Shown here piece by piece: positions 33,210-42,590 of a stretch of DNA of 50,457 nucleotides. This stretch comes from a virus: positions 1-50,457 of the IMG/VR virus record IMGVR_UViG_3300032523_000861, one strand, 5' to 3'. A program made the position numbers and the translations under genes. The notes below the pieces were generated by a model. The model had not been told where the DNA came from and ran no database searches. It was given only the letters and a program-made list of their open reading frames with translations. Every line of letters starts with the position of its first letter. Position 1 is the first letter of the stretch.

Positions 33210-35749
33210 AACTTTTTTGCGTTTTGAGAATCAGCGGATGCTATTTCCCATTTTAGAGCGTTATAGAAATCAGTTAATTTGTTTTCCAACTCCGCTTTAT
33301 AAATTCCATCCCTATCAACATATTGATTGATAAAATCTAAAATTTCGATTGGGTCATTATAATCTCTAAATGCCACAGTTTCTATCCCCAATGGATTACT
33401 TTTAAGATATACCCATTTAACCTTTTCACCGTCTTTAATTGGTTCGTATTTAAACGGACATTCAAAGAATTTGAGTAATCGGTTATATGTAATACCGGCC
33501 TTAACGTGAGCAGGTGTTCCTTTTTGAAAAGTAGCAATAGCTAACCCACTATCTTTTCTCCACTTACCTTTATCGTATTTACTTAATTCTTTAATAGCTC
33601 CACCTTTGGCGATTTTATTAATACGAAGATTAGGTAAACTCTTTTTAAATTCTAAAAGTGATTCATTTATTTCTTCGTTTGTTTTACCCATTAAGATATC
33701 TTTCAACATCTTAGCCATAAAGTCCTGAAATGCTTTGGGGAATGATGAACGTACTACGTCTAATCCCTTTACATCCAACTTATCACAAGGAATACCATTC
33801 TTTAAAATCATCCATTGAGCGTATCTTTTCTTTGCTACCCAAAATCCCGCTTTACTGATGTATTCTTTCTTAATCTCAAAACGATGTTTTTCTTTTGGAA
33901 TACAAAAAAATCTTTCAGCTAACAAATTGTAGAATGAATTTAAAAACAATTGTGTTTCATCTGCAATGGTATTAACTTCTGCAGCCATTCTATTTTGGTC
34001 AAAGGTTTTGTACTCAGGAAATCTATGTTTTACTAACGGCTCTGCCATCATATAGATTGAATCGGTATCTATGTAAACATTATAATCATCTTTTGTACCT
34101 AACTCTTTTTGATATTTTAGATTAGCCATTTCCGCAGTTTTATTAATTACGGTTTGACCGGTAATAGTTACGGCTTCGGCGTTATCAATATCATAGAAAC
34201 GAAATGCTACAAGTCCTAATACACCATACATTGAATTCAAAAGAATCTTTTGTACTAATTGTCTTTTTGCATAAAAATCATACAATTCAGTATTACCTTC
34301 TTCTCCATATTTTTTTTCTAACTTTCTGAACTCAACTCTTTTATTAAACCAATTATCTAAGATATCTGCAATTAGTCCCGGCTTCTTTTGAGTATATAAC
34401 ACCCCATTTGCAGCTACACCTAATTGATTATCTTTGATAACTTCTTCTAATTCTTTTCTATTATATGTAAACTCTTTTGTTTTCCCAACAACGGTGTATT
34501 GTCTTTCTTCACCCCTAACCCAAGATTCAGGATCCCAATTTGAAATCTTACCAACCTTAGTTTCCGGTGAAATATTTAGGGTCATAATGATTGATGGGTA
34601 TAGGGATGTTAAATCCAAATCATAAATCCAATCATACTTACCAACAATCGGTTCTTTCACATACGCCCCAATAAACTTATCTTCACCCGCTTCCGATTGT
34701 TCGGCGAGTTTATCTTTGTGATTTTTTGGTTTATTTGGTGCTACTAATTTTTTTGTTTTAAGATACGCCAAACATGCACCTTCTAAGTATTTTGATGAAA
34801 AAATATAATCTTCATATGGAGTAAAACCGGAGTGACAAATTGCTCTACTTAATTCAATAAATTGAAGTTTTGCATCCATCGTTACAATCAGTTCTACGTC
34901 AGTAATGTTGTACTCAATAAATTTTTCTAAATCATTTTCAAATAGGTCATCCAAACTTCCTTCATATTCCAGCTTACCTCTACCCAATTCTTTTGTCGCT
35001 ATGTGATTGAGTGTATAAGAACTCTCTAACCCAAAATTATATCTTTTATATAATCCGATATAGTCCATAACACTAACACCTGCAATACTATAACGATTAC
35101 GATATGGCGACCAATATGTTTTACCTATTGAGGAAAGACGATTGGCTTGTTTTTCTCCTGCTACGTTTCTAATACGATTATAAAGATATGGAACGTCAAA
35201 GAAATCAATATTCCATCCTGTCCAAATTGTTGCATTTATACTTTCAATATAGGTAATATACGCATTTAATAATTCTCTTTCACTTTTGTAAATATGAATA
35301 TGCACATCTCTACCATCTTTTTGGAATGATTTACCATTTACTTTGCCATTTTTATCAACAACAAATACGTGATATTCTTTTGTAGCATCATCGTGTGCAG
35401 CTATTGAAGTGATTTCATTTTCTGCTTTTTCAATATTTGGTAAACCTGAATTCATTTCTACCTCAATATCAAATGTCAAAACGATGTGTCCTTTAGATGG
35501 TGTATCAGCATTATATAAATCAACCAATACCCTAGTTGTTTCGGGTACATCCGATTCGAATAATTCTTCACCACTATCTTTTTCCCATTTATCTACTTTA
35601 GTTAAACGGTCCCCATACATAGATTCATATTCTCCGTTTGGGTCTTTGATATATGCGTATTTTTTATAAGGAAACGTGCGATACCCCATCGTATCATCCC
35701 ACAAGTGAATTAAGTTCCGGTTTCTTTCAAAGAAAATATTTTGATACAT
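33197..35749 (-). CDS. 43: DNA polymerase, family B (gp43-like)
   Basis: An 850-residue replicative polymerase with proofreading. Exo I is TFDIEVE (Asp94/Glu96), Exo II WNIDFFD (Asp182), Exo III YNITDVEL (Asp284), polymerase motif A DLTSLYPSII (Asp378), motif B KILLNSMYG (Lys501-Gly509) and motif C YIDTDSIY (Asp561/Asp563). The whole protein is intact with no intein or split. It lies 8 bases after a DNA-methylase-like gene and downstream of the gp45 clamp. Confidence 0.97.
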   Translation of the reverse strand: MYQNIFFERNRNLIHLWDDTMGYRTFPYKKYAYIKDPNGEYESMYGDRLTKVDKWEKDSGEELFESDVPETTRVLVDLYNADTPSKGHIVLTFDIEVEMNSGLPNIEKAENEITSIAAHDDATKEYHVFVVDKNGKVNGKSFQKDGRDVHIHIYKSERELLNAYITYIESINATIWTGWNIDFFDVPYLYNRIRNVAGEKQANRLSSIGKTYWSPYRNRYSIAGVSVMDYIGLYKRYNFGLESSYTLNHIATKELGRGKLEYEGSLDDLFENDLEKFIEYNITDVELIVTMDAKLQFIELSRAICHSGFTPYEDYIFSSKYLEGACLAYLKTKKLVAPNKPKNHKDKLAEQSEAGEDKFIGAYVKEPIVGKYDWIYDLDLTSLYPSIIMTLNISPETKVGKISNWDPESWVRGEERQYTVVGKTKEFTYNRKELEEVIKDNQLGVAANGVLYTQKKPGLIADILDNWFNKRVEFRKLEKKYGEEGNTELYDFYAKRQLVQKILLNSMYGVLGLVAFRFYDIDNAEAVTITGQTVINKTAEMANLKYQKELGTKDDYNVYIDTDSIYMMAEPLVKHRFPEYKTFDQNRMAAEVNTIADETQLFLNSFYNLLAERFFCIPKEKHRFEIKKEYISKAGFWVAKKRYAQWMILKNGIPCDKLDVKGLDVVRSSFPKAFQDFMAKMLKDILMGKTNEEINESLLEFKKSLPNLRINKIAKGGAIKELSKYDKGKWRKDSGLAIATFQKGTPAHVKAGITYNRLLKFFECPFKYEPIKDGEKVKWVYLKSNPLGIETVAFRDYNDPIEILDFINQYVDRDGIYKAELENKLTDFYNALKWEIASADSQNAKKFFEF

Positions 35750-35757
35750 CTATTATG

Positions 35758-37329
35758 TTATGGTTTATAAAATATAAAAATTGGTTCGTATTTGTAAAAT
35801 TGTCCTTCTATTTTCATAGAATTCTTCGCTTTGGATAAATCCATTCCCGTCATAGGACTCATTGTCATTCTCAACTTACCTTTGTATTCACATCCTAATT
35901 GTGTAAGGATATCAATACTATCTTGTTCTAATGGATAAAATTTATCAGGTCCAACTTTAATATCTGCGATATTCCAACAAACGTATCTATCATTTCGTAG
36001 GTATTCAAAAATTGTTGTAAGTGTTGGTTTTAAGAAACCATCTCTCCAACTTTCATAGTTACCAAATTTCTTAAATGATTGTGAATCATCATCTGAATAT
36101 CTTTCTCTATCGAAATACGGAGGTGAAGTAAATGCGAAATCTAATTTACCCTTATACTTTTGAAATCTCGGGTCATCTGCAATAACTTCCGAACCTGTTG
36201 TAAAGAGTTCGTATGTATTCGCGTGTCCCCAAAATGGATTAGCCGCACCAGGAACTTTGTTGTTAAAAAACTCCGCAAGATATTCATAACGAGTTTTACC
36301 AATTTCTGGTATTTGGTTTTCAGTATTAGGGTCATTACCAATGTAATGTATATTTCTATCATCTAGACTCAATGCTCCTAATATTCGTCCACCCCAACCA
36401 GCTGAAGGGTCATAAATGTTAATTACATCCTGCTCCTTAATATGTTGAGTAAACCTTTGATACAAATACTTTGCAGTAAGTGGTGGAAAGTTTACAACTG
36501 CCTGTGTACCCATACCGATACGAAATGCTGCAGTTGCTTCAGGAAATATTCTTTGTCCTAATGGATATATTTTAATCTGAATAGGTTGTTTTGGAACGTC
36601 AATAAGATTATCAATGTTATCACCCCAATCCGCAGTTTTAAGTGAAGATATATTTTCATATTTTAATATGCCGGCATTATAAAGGTCTCTAACCTCTTGT
36701 GCAGTTATTGGTGGTGATGGAACTTTACTATCCGCTTGTGATAAGCAAAATCCATATCCATATTTGCTATTACCACCTACCCACGTCTCAATCCACTCTT
36801 TACCACTTTGAATATGTGAGTTATGAAATTCTGGATTATCTAAGTGCAATGTTTTAGAAAAACGATACATACCATCTTGCCTAGTCAGTCTTCTCATTTG
36901 TTTGATGAATTCTGGTAAATAGGTATCATCTGAAAATACATCGTAAATTGATGGCTTTGGTTTATCATACGCCGAACCACCTATTCCTGTTTTATACATT
37001 GCAGGAAAGAATTGGTTGACGGGTGTGGCGAATTTATTAAAGTTAAAGATGACTTCATTACCGTCATCATCTTTTTCTTCAAACTTATTTACTTTATAGG
37101 TTTGTAGTTTAGAGAACTGCTCAATCATTTCTGATTCATCAACACCAATTCTAGGTGGCGCTCCAGTCTCATTCCACTTTCTTACTGCGAGTTCTCTAAA
37201 AAATGCCACCCACTTTCCAAAATCGGTGAATGGCATTTTTAGAACTTCTTCGTATAATAAGTTTACTTCCGGTTCGTATAACCAGTCATTCTTTTCATAG
37301 AAATATTTTTTCTCGTAGTTAAAACTCAT
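35758..37329 (-). CDS. DNA methyltransferase-like protein (523 residues)
   Basis: An amino-methyltransferase-type fold in the C-terminal half: SAM motif I is IYDPSAGWGGRIL and the catalytic motif IV is FTSPPYFDRERYS (N6/N4-type [DNS]PPY). The N-terminal ~290 residues are a separate region without a recognised family, containing a KYGYGFCLSQAD segment. Its methylase part is related to the tandem pair at 38115-40555, which share the SAGWG(D/G)R and SPPYF(N/D)xERYS patterns. It sits between clamp and polymerase with a TAATG overlap to the clamp. No restriction enzyme accompanies it, so protective or replication-coupled base modification is likely. Confidence 0.8.
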   Translation of the reverse strand: MSFNYEKKYFYEKNDWLYEPEVNLLYEEVLKMPFTDFGKWVAFFRELAVRKWNETGAPPRIGVDESEMIEQFSKLQTYKVNKFEEKDDDGNEVIFNFNKFATPVNQFFPAMYKTGIGGSAYDKPKPSIYDVFSDDTYLPEFIKQMRRLTRQDGMYRFSKTLHLDNPEFHNSHIQSGKEWIETWVGGNSKYGYGFCLSQADSKVPSPPITAQEVRDLYNAGILKYENISSLKTADWGDNIDNLIDVPKQPIQIKIYPLGQRIFPEATAAFRIGMGTQAVVNFPPLTAKYLYQRFTQHIKEQDVINIYDPSAGWGGRILGALSLDDRNIHYIGNDPNTENQIPEIGKTRYEYLAEFFNNKVPGAANPFWGHANTYELFTTGSEVIADDPRFQKYKGKLDFAFTSPPYFDRERYSDDDSQSFKKFGNYESWRDGFLKPTLTTIFEYLRNDRYVCWNIADIKVGPDKFYPLEQDSIDILTQLGCEYKGKLRMTMSPMTGMDLSKAKNSMKIEGQFYKYEPIFIFYKP

Positions 37330-38048
37330 TATGCAGTTAATTGTTGTTCTACTAAGAAATATTTTGCATTGAAATCATCGATTTTGAATTCAACGTGCGA
37401 AATACCTTGTGTAGATACTTTTAATACAACGGATGTTGCCTCTTTATTAGCGGTTAAAATTTCTTTCAAATATTTTGCAGAGAAGGAAATTGGTTTAATT
37501 TCAACATCATATGCTTTATCAACTACAAATACAACTCTGTTTGAATTGATGTTTGAGTATCCTAATACAATTTTCAATTCTTTCTTTTCGGTAAGAATAG
37601 TAAATGTATCAACTTCACTTAATGCGTTTTTAGCTTTGATAAACTTATCAATAAATGCACCATCGAAATTGATATCAACATCAAACTCAGGAAGTTTTTT
37701 CAAATCTGGTACATTTGGAATAACTGCCAAATCCGCCAATTGAAATTGAACTTTTGTATTTTCACTCTTAATGAAAATATTCACCGCTTTACCTTCAATT
37801 TCTTGTGTTTCCAACTCAATATCTTCACCAACTACTGAAAGTAGTTTTGATAATGTTGACGTTGTGTACACACCTAAATCAGGTGAAGTAAATGCGAAGT
37901 TGTCTAGTTGAATCTCTCCTAATACAGTTTTGTCATCGGAAATAAAACGAGTAACTAATTTGTTATCTCCTGCTTTCCAAGCTACTGATTCTACTAATCC
38001 ACCCAAACTATACTTTTGGATAAATCTTGTTAATTTTGCTTTGTTCAT
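37329..38048 (-). CDS. 45: Sliding clamp (gp45-like)
   Basis: A 239-residue protein of the T4 gp45 processivity-factor type (T4 gp45 is 228 residues). It shows the typical alternating beta pattern (KLVTRFISDDKTVLGEIQL, TFTILTEKKELKIVLGY) with two similar halves and no catalytic motif. The identification is supported by the neighbouring polymerase and clamp-loader genes. It has its own strong promoter at 38082-38113. Confidence 0.85.
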   Translation of the reverse strand: MNKAKLTRFIQKYSLGGLVESVAWKAGDNKLVTRFISDDKTVLGEIQLDNFAFTSPDLGVYTTSTLSKLLSVVGEDIELETQEIEGKAVNIFIKSENTKVQFQLADLAVIPNVPDLKKLPEFDVDINFDGAFIDKFIKAKNALSEVDTFTILTEKKELKIVLGYSNINSNRVVFVVDKAYDVEIKPISFSAKYLKEILTANKEATSVVLKVSTQGISHVEFKIDDFNAKYFLVEQQLTA

Positions 38049-38081
38049 TTTTGTTTATGTTTAAATTTTAAATTGTGAATA

Positions 38082-38113
38082 CAAATATACGATAATTTAT
38101 TCAAATTACCAAA
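38082..38113 (-). promoter_or_regulatory. Bacteroidota-type promoter of the clamp-polymerase unit
   Basis: Minus-strand ATTTGGTAAT with TTTG at 38110-38113, 20-base spacer ending ATCG, and TATATTTG at 38082-38089. It starts right after the upstream methylase stop and lies 34 bases before the clamp ATG. Confidence 0.75.
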
Positions 38114-38114
38114 T

Positions 38115-39341
38115 CTATTTTTCCCAAATCCATATTGGTTCTCCAAATGCGTGGTTTTTGGTTTCCTCCGCCTTTTCTTTCAATTCATCCGAATAATATT
38201 CAGATACAGCCATCCCAGCACCTCCACTATTAGGTCTTTTTGTCATTTCCATACCAATACATCCTTTGTAAATTAACCCCTTAGATTGAAGGAAATCGTT
38301 CATAGAATTAACTATATCTACATATCCCTTATCCGGTGCCGAAAATACATCTGCAATATTAATTGCCAGTATTCCACCTTTTTTTAAGGTTGGTATAATT
38401 TTCTCTAAAGTTGTATGAAAGAACCCTTTGTTCCAATCATCAAACTTTTTATACCTAATCCAACTTTGAGTATCGTCAAACGAATATCTTTCGGTATTAA
38501 AATACGGTGGTGAAGTAAAGATTGTATCAAAGAAATTTTCATACTCTGAATAATCTACATCTTCCGCTGCCGCTTCCAACATCTTTGCATCTTTATCTTC
38601 TTCAAAGAACGTTTTATGTTTTTTATAAAACTCAATTTGGTTTTGATAGTTAGAGTGATTGTTACTATTCGGGTCAATGCCTAAATAAAATTTAGTTGTT
38701 TCTCCGGCAAAGAATCCAGCTAAACGGTCACCCCATCCTGCTGAAAAATCCATTACATTTTGACTTTGGAACTTATCGTAGAATGCTTTTGCTATGACCG
38801 GCTTAAATTGTGATGCTACATACTTTCTCAATGTTGTTGCCATCTTTAAAGTTTCCATAGTAACATCCAATAGCATTTTATCCAAAGTAAAATACGCTCT
38901 TACAATCGTTTTAATACCATCAACTGTCTGCCATGTCTTCCAACCCGATGGTGTTCTAACCCAATCAACCTTCCAACGATTTTCAATGTGGAAAGGATTT
39001 GATGCATTATTACCAACGTTTGTTCTTCTAAAATAATATTCAGAACCATCGTATGTTAATGGATACGTTGATACTCTTTCATTACGAGGAAACCATTTAC
39101 CCTCAACTAATATATCAGGCCACCAAGTACCTTTTAATTTTTTATACGCATCCAAAGTTTGTTCTTCGGTGATATTTGGAATTGGTGGTGGATATGTGTG
39201 AAGGACTTCTGAAAGTTCATCTACAATTTCTTCTTTAGTATAAGTTTGAAGAATAGTTTGCCATTCGTCTTTTTCAATACGAATATACGGTTCCATTCCA
39301 TAAAACTTTTTAAAGTATTCTTTTATTATAATTTTTTCCAT
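38115..39341 (-). CDS. DNA methyltransferase-like protein, tandem paralogue 1
   Basis: The likely start is the ATG at 39341 (MEKIIIKEYF); a GTG at 39347 adds two residues. The ~408-residue product has an N-terminal domain of ~190 residues (with WFPRNERVS and NRWKVDW), motif I MDFSAGWGDRLAGFF with LGIDPN, and motif IV FTSPPYFNTERYSFDDTQSW. LKKGGILAINIADV follows. It is a close paralogue of the gene just upstream, including a ~38-base DNA identity around 38,705-38,745. A SAM-dependent N4/N6 base methylase or related base modifier is likely. Confidence 0.8.
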   Translation of the reverse strand: MEKIIIKEYFKKFYGMEPYIRIEKDEWQTILQTYTKEEIVDELSEVLHTYPPPIPNITEEQTLDAYKKLKGTWWPDILVEGKWFPRNERVSTYPLTYDGSEYYFRRTNVGNNASNPFHIENRWKVDWVRTPSGWKTWQTVDGIKTIVRAYFTLDKMLLDVTMETLKMATTLRKYVASQFKPVIAKAFYDKFQSQNVMDFSAGWGDRLAGFFAGETTKFYLGIDPNSNNHSNYQNQIEFYKKHKTFFEEDKDAKMLEAAAEDVDYSEYENFFDTIFTSPPYFNTERYSFDDTQSWIRYKKFDDWNKGFFHTTLEKIIPTLKKGGILAINIADVFSAPDKGYVDIVNSMNDFLQSKGLIYKGCIGMEMTKRPNSGGAGMAVSEYYSDELKEKAEETKNHAFGEPIWIWEK

Positions 39342-40555
39342 ATCCACACAGGTTCACAGAAAGTTTTGTCTGCCGCTTCTCTTGCTTTTTCTAAAGCTTC
39401 TTCGGTATATCTACCTTCATCTCCCTCAATAATAGAATTTGCACCAGCACTACCTGGTCTCTTTGCCATTTCCATTCCCAGACATCCTTCGTATTCCGCA
39501 CCTAATGTTTGAATAAAATCATTCATTGGATTACATATCTCTTTATAACCTTTACCATCACCTTTAGATGCTGCATATACATCTGCGATATTGATTGCAA
39601 GAATACCACCTTTTTTTAAAGTAGGCCAAACGTTTGCAATTGTTTTATGAAGAAACAATTTATTCCACGCATCAATATTTTTATATCTAACCCAACTTTG
39701 AGTATCATCGTAAGAATATCTCTCTACGTTGAAATAAGGAGGTGAACTGAATATAATATCAAAGTGATTTTCATATTGAGTTAAATCAGCATCTTCTGCT
39801 GGTGAAATTATAAAATCTGCTTTCTTTTCAGTTTCAAAAAATGAATTGTGTTTTGTATAAAATTCAGCTTGAGTATGATATATTGGATGGTTTTCTACCC
39901 TAGGGTCTATACCTACATAATGTTCTCCATTCTCAGATGCAAAGAATCCAGCTAAACGGTCACCCCATCCTGCTGATATATCTAGTACATTTTTACATTC
40001 ATAGAAATCATACAATACTTTTGCAGCATTTGGTTTAAATTGAGAACAAATATATTTTCTCAAACTCAAACAAACTCTTAAAGAATTTCTATTTACTTCA
40101 TCAAATTTAAGAGTATATAATCCACCCATTAAGGTTGTCATAAATTCTTTACTAGCCCAAGTTCTTTTTGGTCCAGGTGAAACGGTGCCATCAACACTCC
40201 AACGATTTGATTGTTGGAAATGGTTTGATGCATCATTACCGGTATTTAACCTACGAATATATTGTGGTTTACCCTGAAAATCTAATGAATATCTAAATTC
40301 CGATGCTTTTCGTGGAAACCATTCACCTTCAGTAAATAAGTTATTCCAACGAATGCCTTTTAACGCCAAATATTCTTTCCTAGCTTCATCTTCACTTATT
40401 TCCGCATAAGGAAGTTCGTAAGTCATAGCCACATCTGCCAATGATTCTTTTACATCATTAATTTCAAATGTTGTTTTTATATGCGTCCATTCTTTCGCAT
40501 TAATGTGAAGATATGGTTTCATATCTTTAAACTTATCAAAATAATTTATATACAT
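39326..40555 (-). CDS. DNA methyltransferase-like protein, tandem paralogue 2
   Basis: A 409-residue paralogue of the adjacent gene with the same order: N-terminal domain (WFPRKASEF, NRWSVDG), motif I LDISAGWGDRLAGFF with VGIDPR, motif IV FSSPPYFNVERYSYDDTQSW and an identical LKKGGILAINIADV. Motif IV begins SSPPYF instead of TSPPYF. It overlaps the GNAT gene by 10 bases and the next methylase by 16, so the three are translated together. Confidence 0.8.
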   Translation of the reverse strand: MYINYFDKFKDMKPYLHINAKEWTHIKTTFEINDVKESLADVAMTYELPYAEISEDEARKEYLALKGIRWNNLFTEGEWFPRKASEFRYSLDFQGKPQYIRRLNTGNDASNHFQQSNRWSVDGTVSPGPKRTWASKEFMTTLMGGLYTLKFDEVNRNSLRVCLSLRKYICSQFKPNAAKVLYDFYECKNVLDISAGWGDRLAGFFASENGEHYVGIDPRVENHPIYHTQAEFYTKHNSFFETEKKADFIISPAEDADLTQYENHFDIIFSSPPYFNVERYSYDDTQSWVRYKNIDAWNKLFLHKTIANVWPTLKKGGILAINIADVYAASKGDGKGYKEICNPMNDFIQTLGAEYEGCLGMEMAKRPGSAGANSIIEGDEGRYTEEALEKAREAADKTFCEPVWIWKKL

Positions 40556-41103
40556 ACGTTGTTGATATTTTTATTAGCATCTAATTTTAATTTGTAAACT
40601 CCTCCAGGTATTTTACCATCGGTTTTACTTGTCCAAAATAAATCACCTTCTCTAACAAACCCAAATCGTTCATAAAAACGAATTGCATTTTGATTTTCAT
40701 CTCTAACAGTTAACCATATATTTTCAGTATGTCTAGATTTACAATGTTCTCGAAATAAAGATAATGTCATTACTGCTGCAGTTTTATTAGATTGATTACT
40801 TGCTATTTGGTGTATAATGAAATCGCCTTTCTTTTTATAAATGGGAGCTGGTTTGTGTGGAATGCTTAGTACCTTTTTTACAGCATTTTTAGAAATTTTT
40901 CCATTTGATTTGTATCTACTAAATGTAATAAATACTCCATCCTGAAGTACTAAGTTTCCTTTTAAAATATATTTTTCTAATTTAAACCCTTGTTCATATA
41001 AGTGAGGGAATATTTCAGGATATAAGTCAATGATAGCCGAAGTTTGATTGATAGATTCTATCATTTCGGTTGTGCCCTTATCGGCTTTTACAAAGTTAAG
41101 CAT
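40546..41103 (-). CDS. GNAT acetyltransferase
   Basis: With the ATG at 41101-41103 the product has 185 residues. The C-terminal half carries the GNAT signature: KTAAVMTLSLFREH, IWLTVRDENQNAIRFYERFGF. FIIHQIASN fits the central strand beta-4. The first ~60 residues are an extra helical region. It sits between asparagine synthetase and the methylase pair with overlaps on both sides. Mom of phage Mu is also a GNAT-fold enzyme that modifies DNA adenine, so a DNA-modifying role is possible, but protein or small-molecule acylation is equally open. Confidence 0.8.
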   Translation of the reverse strand: MLNFVKADKGTTEMIESINQTSAIIDLYPEIFPHLYEQGFKLEKYILKGNLVLQDGVFITFSRYKSNGKISKNAVKKVLSIPHKPAPIYKKKGDFIIHQIASNQSNKTAAVMTLSLFREHCKSRHTENIWLTVRDENQNAIRFYERFGFVREGDLFWTSKTDGKIPGGVYKLKLDANKNINNVCI

Positions 41104-42553
41104 ATTCAAAGAATTTATTTTGATTTATTTGGTCTTTATACAAATATAAGGATTTTAATTGAGATTTCAAAGTCTCTTTTTTCGCTTGCATCATATCACC
41201 GGTTCTACATCCTTTCGCAAAGTAAACTTTAGGTCTATATAATAGTTCATCGGAAATTTCTCCTTTAAATGCAGCTCTTAATAATGGTTTCATATGTCCA
41301 CCTTCTTTCTGATACAATGGTGGTATATTTAATGTGTATTCTACAAATGGTCTCCAACTATATGGTGTACGAACTTCAACAGTCCCACCCCACATAATGG
41401 ATTGGTTAGTAGTTAAGAAGTTTGTTTTATGAACATCCTCTACTAACTTTCTTCTTGCTTTATCATAATCTTCCGGTCTCCAATGAAATGCTTGAATATG
41501 ACCATAACTTCCCCAAATCTCATCCGATAGGTCTCCACTAAATACAACTTTGAATCCTAACTCATTTATTTTTTTAGATAAAGCTATTTGAGCAATTGCA
41601 CTACCAACATTTTGCCATCTCGCTTGCTCAATTACATAGAGTGTTTCATCAACAGCATCTTCAACATCTTTTTCAGTTAAAATAATTTCATGTAGTTTTA
41701 CGCCAAATTCTTTTGCAGCAATTCTGGCATATTTTATATCATCATTCTTAGTATCTCCATCTCCCATTGAAACCACAAATGCTTCGATATTAGGGTTTAT
41801 CTTTGAAAGTATGTAAGTTGTTATCACCGAATCAATACCCCCACTTAAAATGGTGCAGATTGGAACGTCAGATACCATCTTTACTTTAACCGCTTCTTCC
41901 AACATTTTTCTAATATTGTTAACGATAGTTTCTCTATCATCATTTATTATTTCGTTTGGAAGTTTATAATAAGTTACCGTTTTATGTTCTAATGTTTTGT
42001 AATTATATTCTAAGTAAGTGCCAGGATAAATTGCTTTTACTTGTTTTTCGTAGAGGTCTGAAATAGGCAATCCTTTCTTTTCTGAGCAAAATACCAATTT
42101 ACCATCGTTATCAATTGCATACCACAAAGGTAGTTCACCAACGTAATCCTTAACAATAAGTAATTTGTCGATTTTAGTGTCAACTATTGCAAATGAAAAC
42201 ATCCCATCTAACTCTTTAAAAACATCTACACCAAATTGTTCATATCCATTGAGGATAATTTCAGTATCAGATTTTGTTCGGAATGGTATTGTGATTTTTT
42301 CTTTTAATTCTTTTGTATAAGTACTATCCCACAACTCACCGTTATAAATTAAGCAAATGGTTTTGTCACCATTCCACATTGGTTGGTTTGCAGTATCAGA
42401 AAGGTCCTGAATAGATAGACGATTATGCCCCACATAAAGATTATTAATCTTTTCAACTGCGGAAGCATTTCTACCTCTATGAATTATTTTTTGTAAATGG
42501 GTATGAGTTTGCTTCTTAGAAGTAAACCAATTGCCGCCTATTATTCCACACAT
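41096..42553 (-). CDS. asnB: Asparagine synthetase (glutamine-hydrolysing)
   Basis: A 485-residue class II amidotransferase. The catalytic Cys2 follows the initiator Met (MCGIIGG), which fixes the start. HRGRNASAV, YNGELWD and KSDTEIIL complete the glutaminase domain; SGGIDSVITTYIL is the ATP-binding PP-loop of the synthetase domain. It makes asparagine (or amidates another acid) from glutamine, aspartate and ATP. The promoter -7 box lies only 4 bases before the ATG, so the mRNA may be leaderless. It is shorter than bacterial AsnB (~550 residues). Confidence 0.9.
   Translation of the reverse strand: MCGIIGGNWFTSKKQTHTHLQKIIHRGRNASAVEKINNLYVGHNRLSIQDLSDTANQPMWNGDKTICLIYNGELWDSTYTKELKEKITIPFRTKSDTEIILNGYEQFGVDVFKELDGMFSFAIVDTKIDKLLIVKDYVGELPLWYAIDNDGKLVFCSEKKGLPISDLYEKQVKAIYPGTYLEYNYKTLEHKTVTYYKLPNEIINDDRETIVNNIRKMLEEAVKVKMVSDVPICTILSGGIDSVITTYILSKINPNIEAFVVSMGDGDTKNDDIKYARIAAKEFGVKLHEIILTEKDVEDAVDETLYVIEQARWQNVGSAIAQIALSKKINELGFKVVFSGDLSDEIWGSYGHIQAFHWRPEDYDKARRKLVEDVHKTNFLTTNQSIMWGGTVEVRTPYSWRPFVEYTLNIPPLYQKEGGHMKPLLRAAFKGEISDELLYRPKVYFAKGCRTGDMMQAKKETLKSQLKSLYLYKDQINQNKFFEYA
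41141..41171 (-). promoter_or_regulatory. Candidate internal promoter in asnB before the GNAT/methylase genes
   Basis: TTTG (41168-41171), 19-base spacer and TATATTTG (41141-41148) on the minus strand, inside the asnB 3' end and 38 bases before the GNAT ATG. The spacer lacks the TCG seen in intergenic promoters. Confidence 0.4.
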
Positions 42554-42557
42554 ATAA

Positions 42558-42589
42558 CAAATTTACGAAACTTTTTGGATATTACCAAA
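42558..42589 (-). promoter_or_regulatory. Bacteroidota-type promoter abutting asnB
   Basis: Minus-strand ATTTGGTAAT with TTTG at 42586-42589, 20-base spacer ending TTCG and TAAATTTG at 42558-42565. Four bases separate the -7 box from the asnB ATG, so transcription would start at or next to the start codon. Confidence 0.7.
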
Positions 42590-42590
42590 T

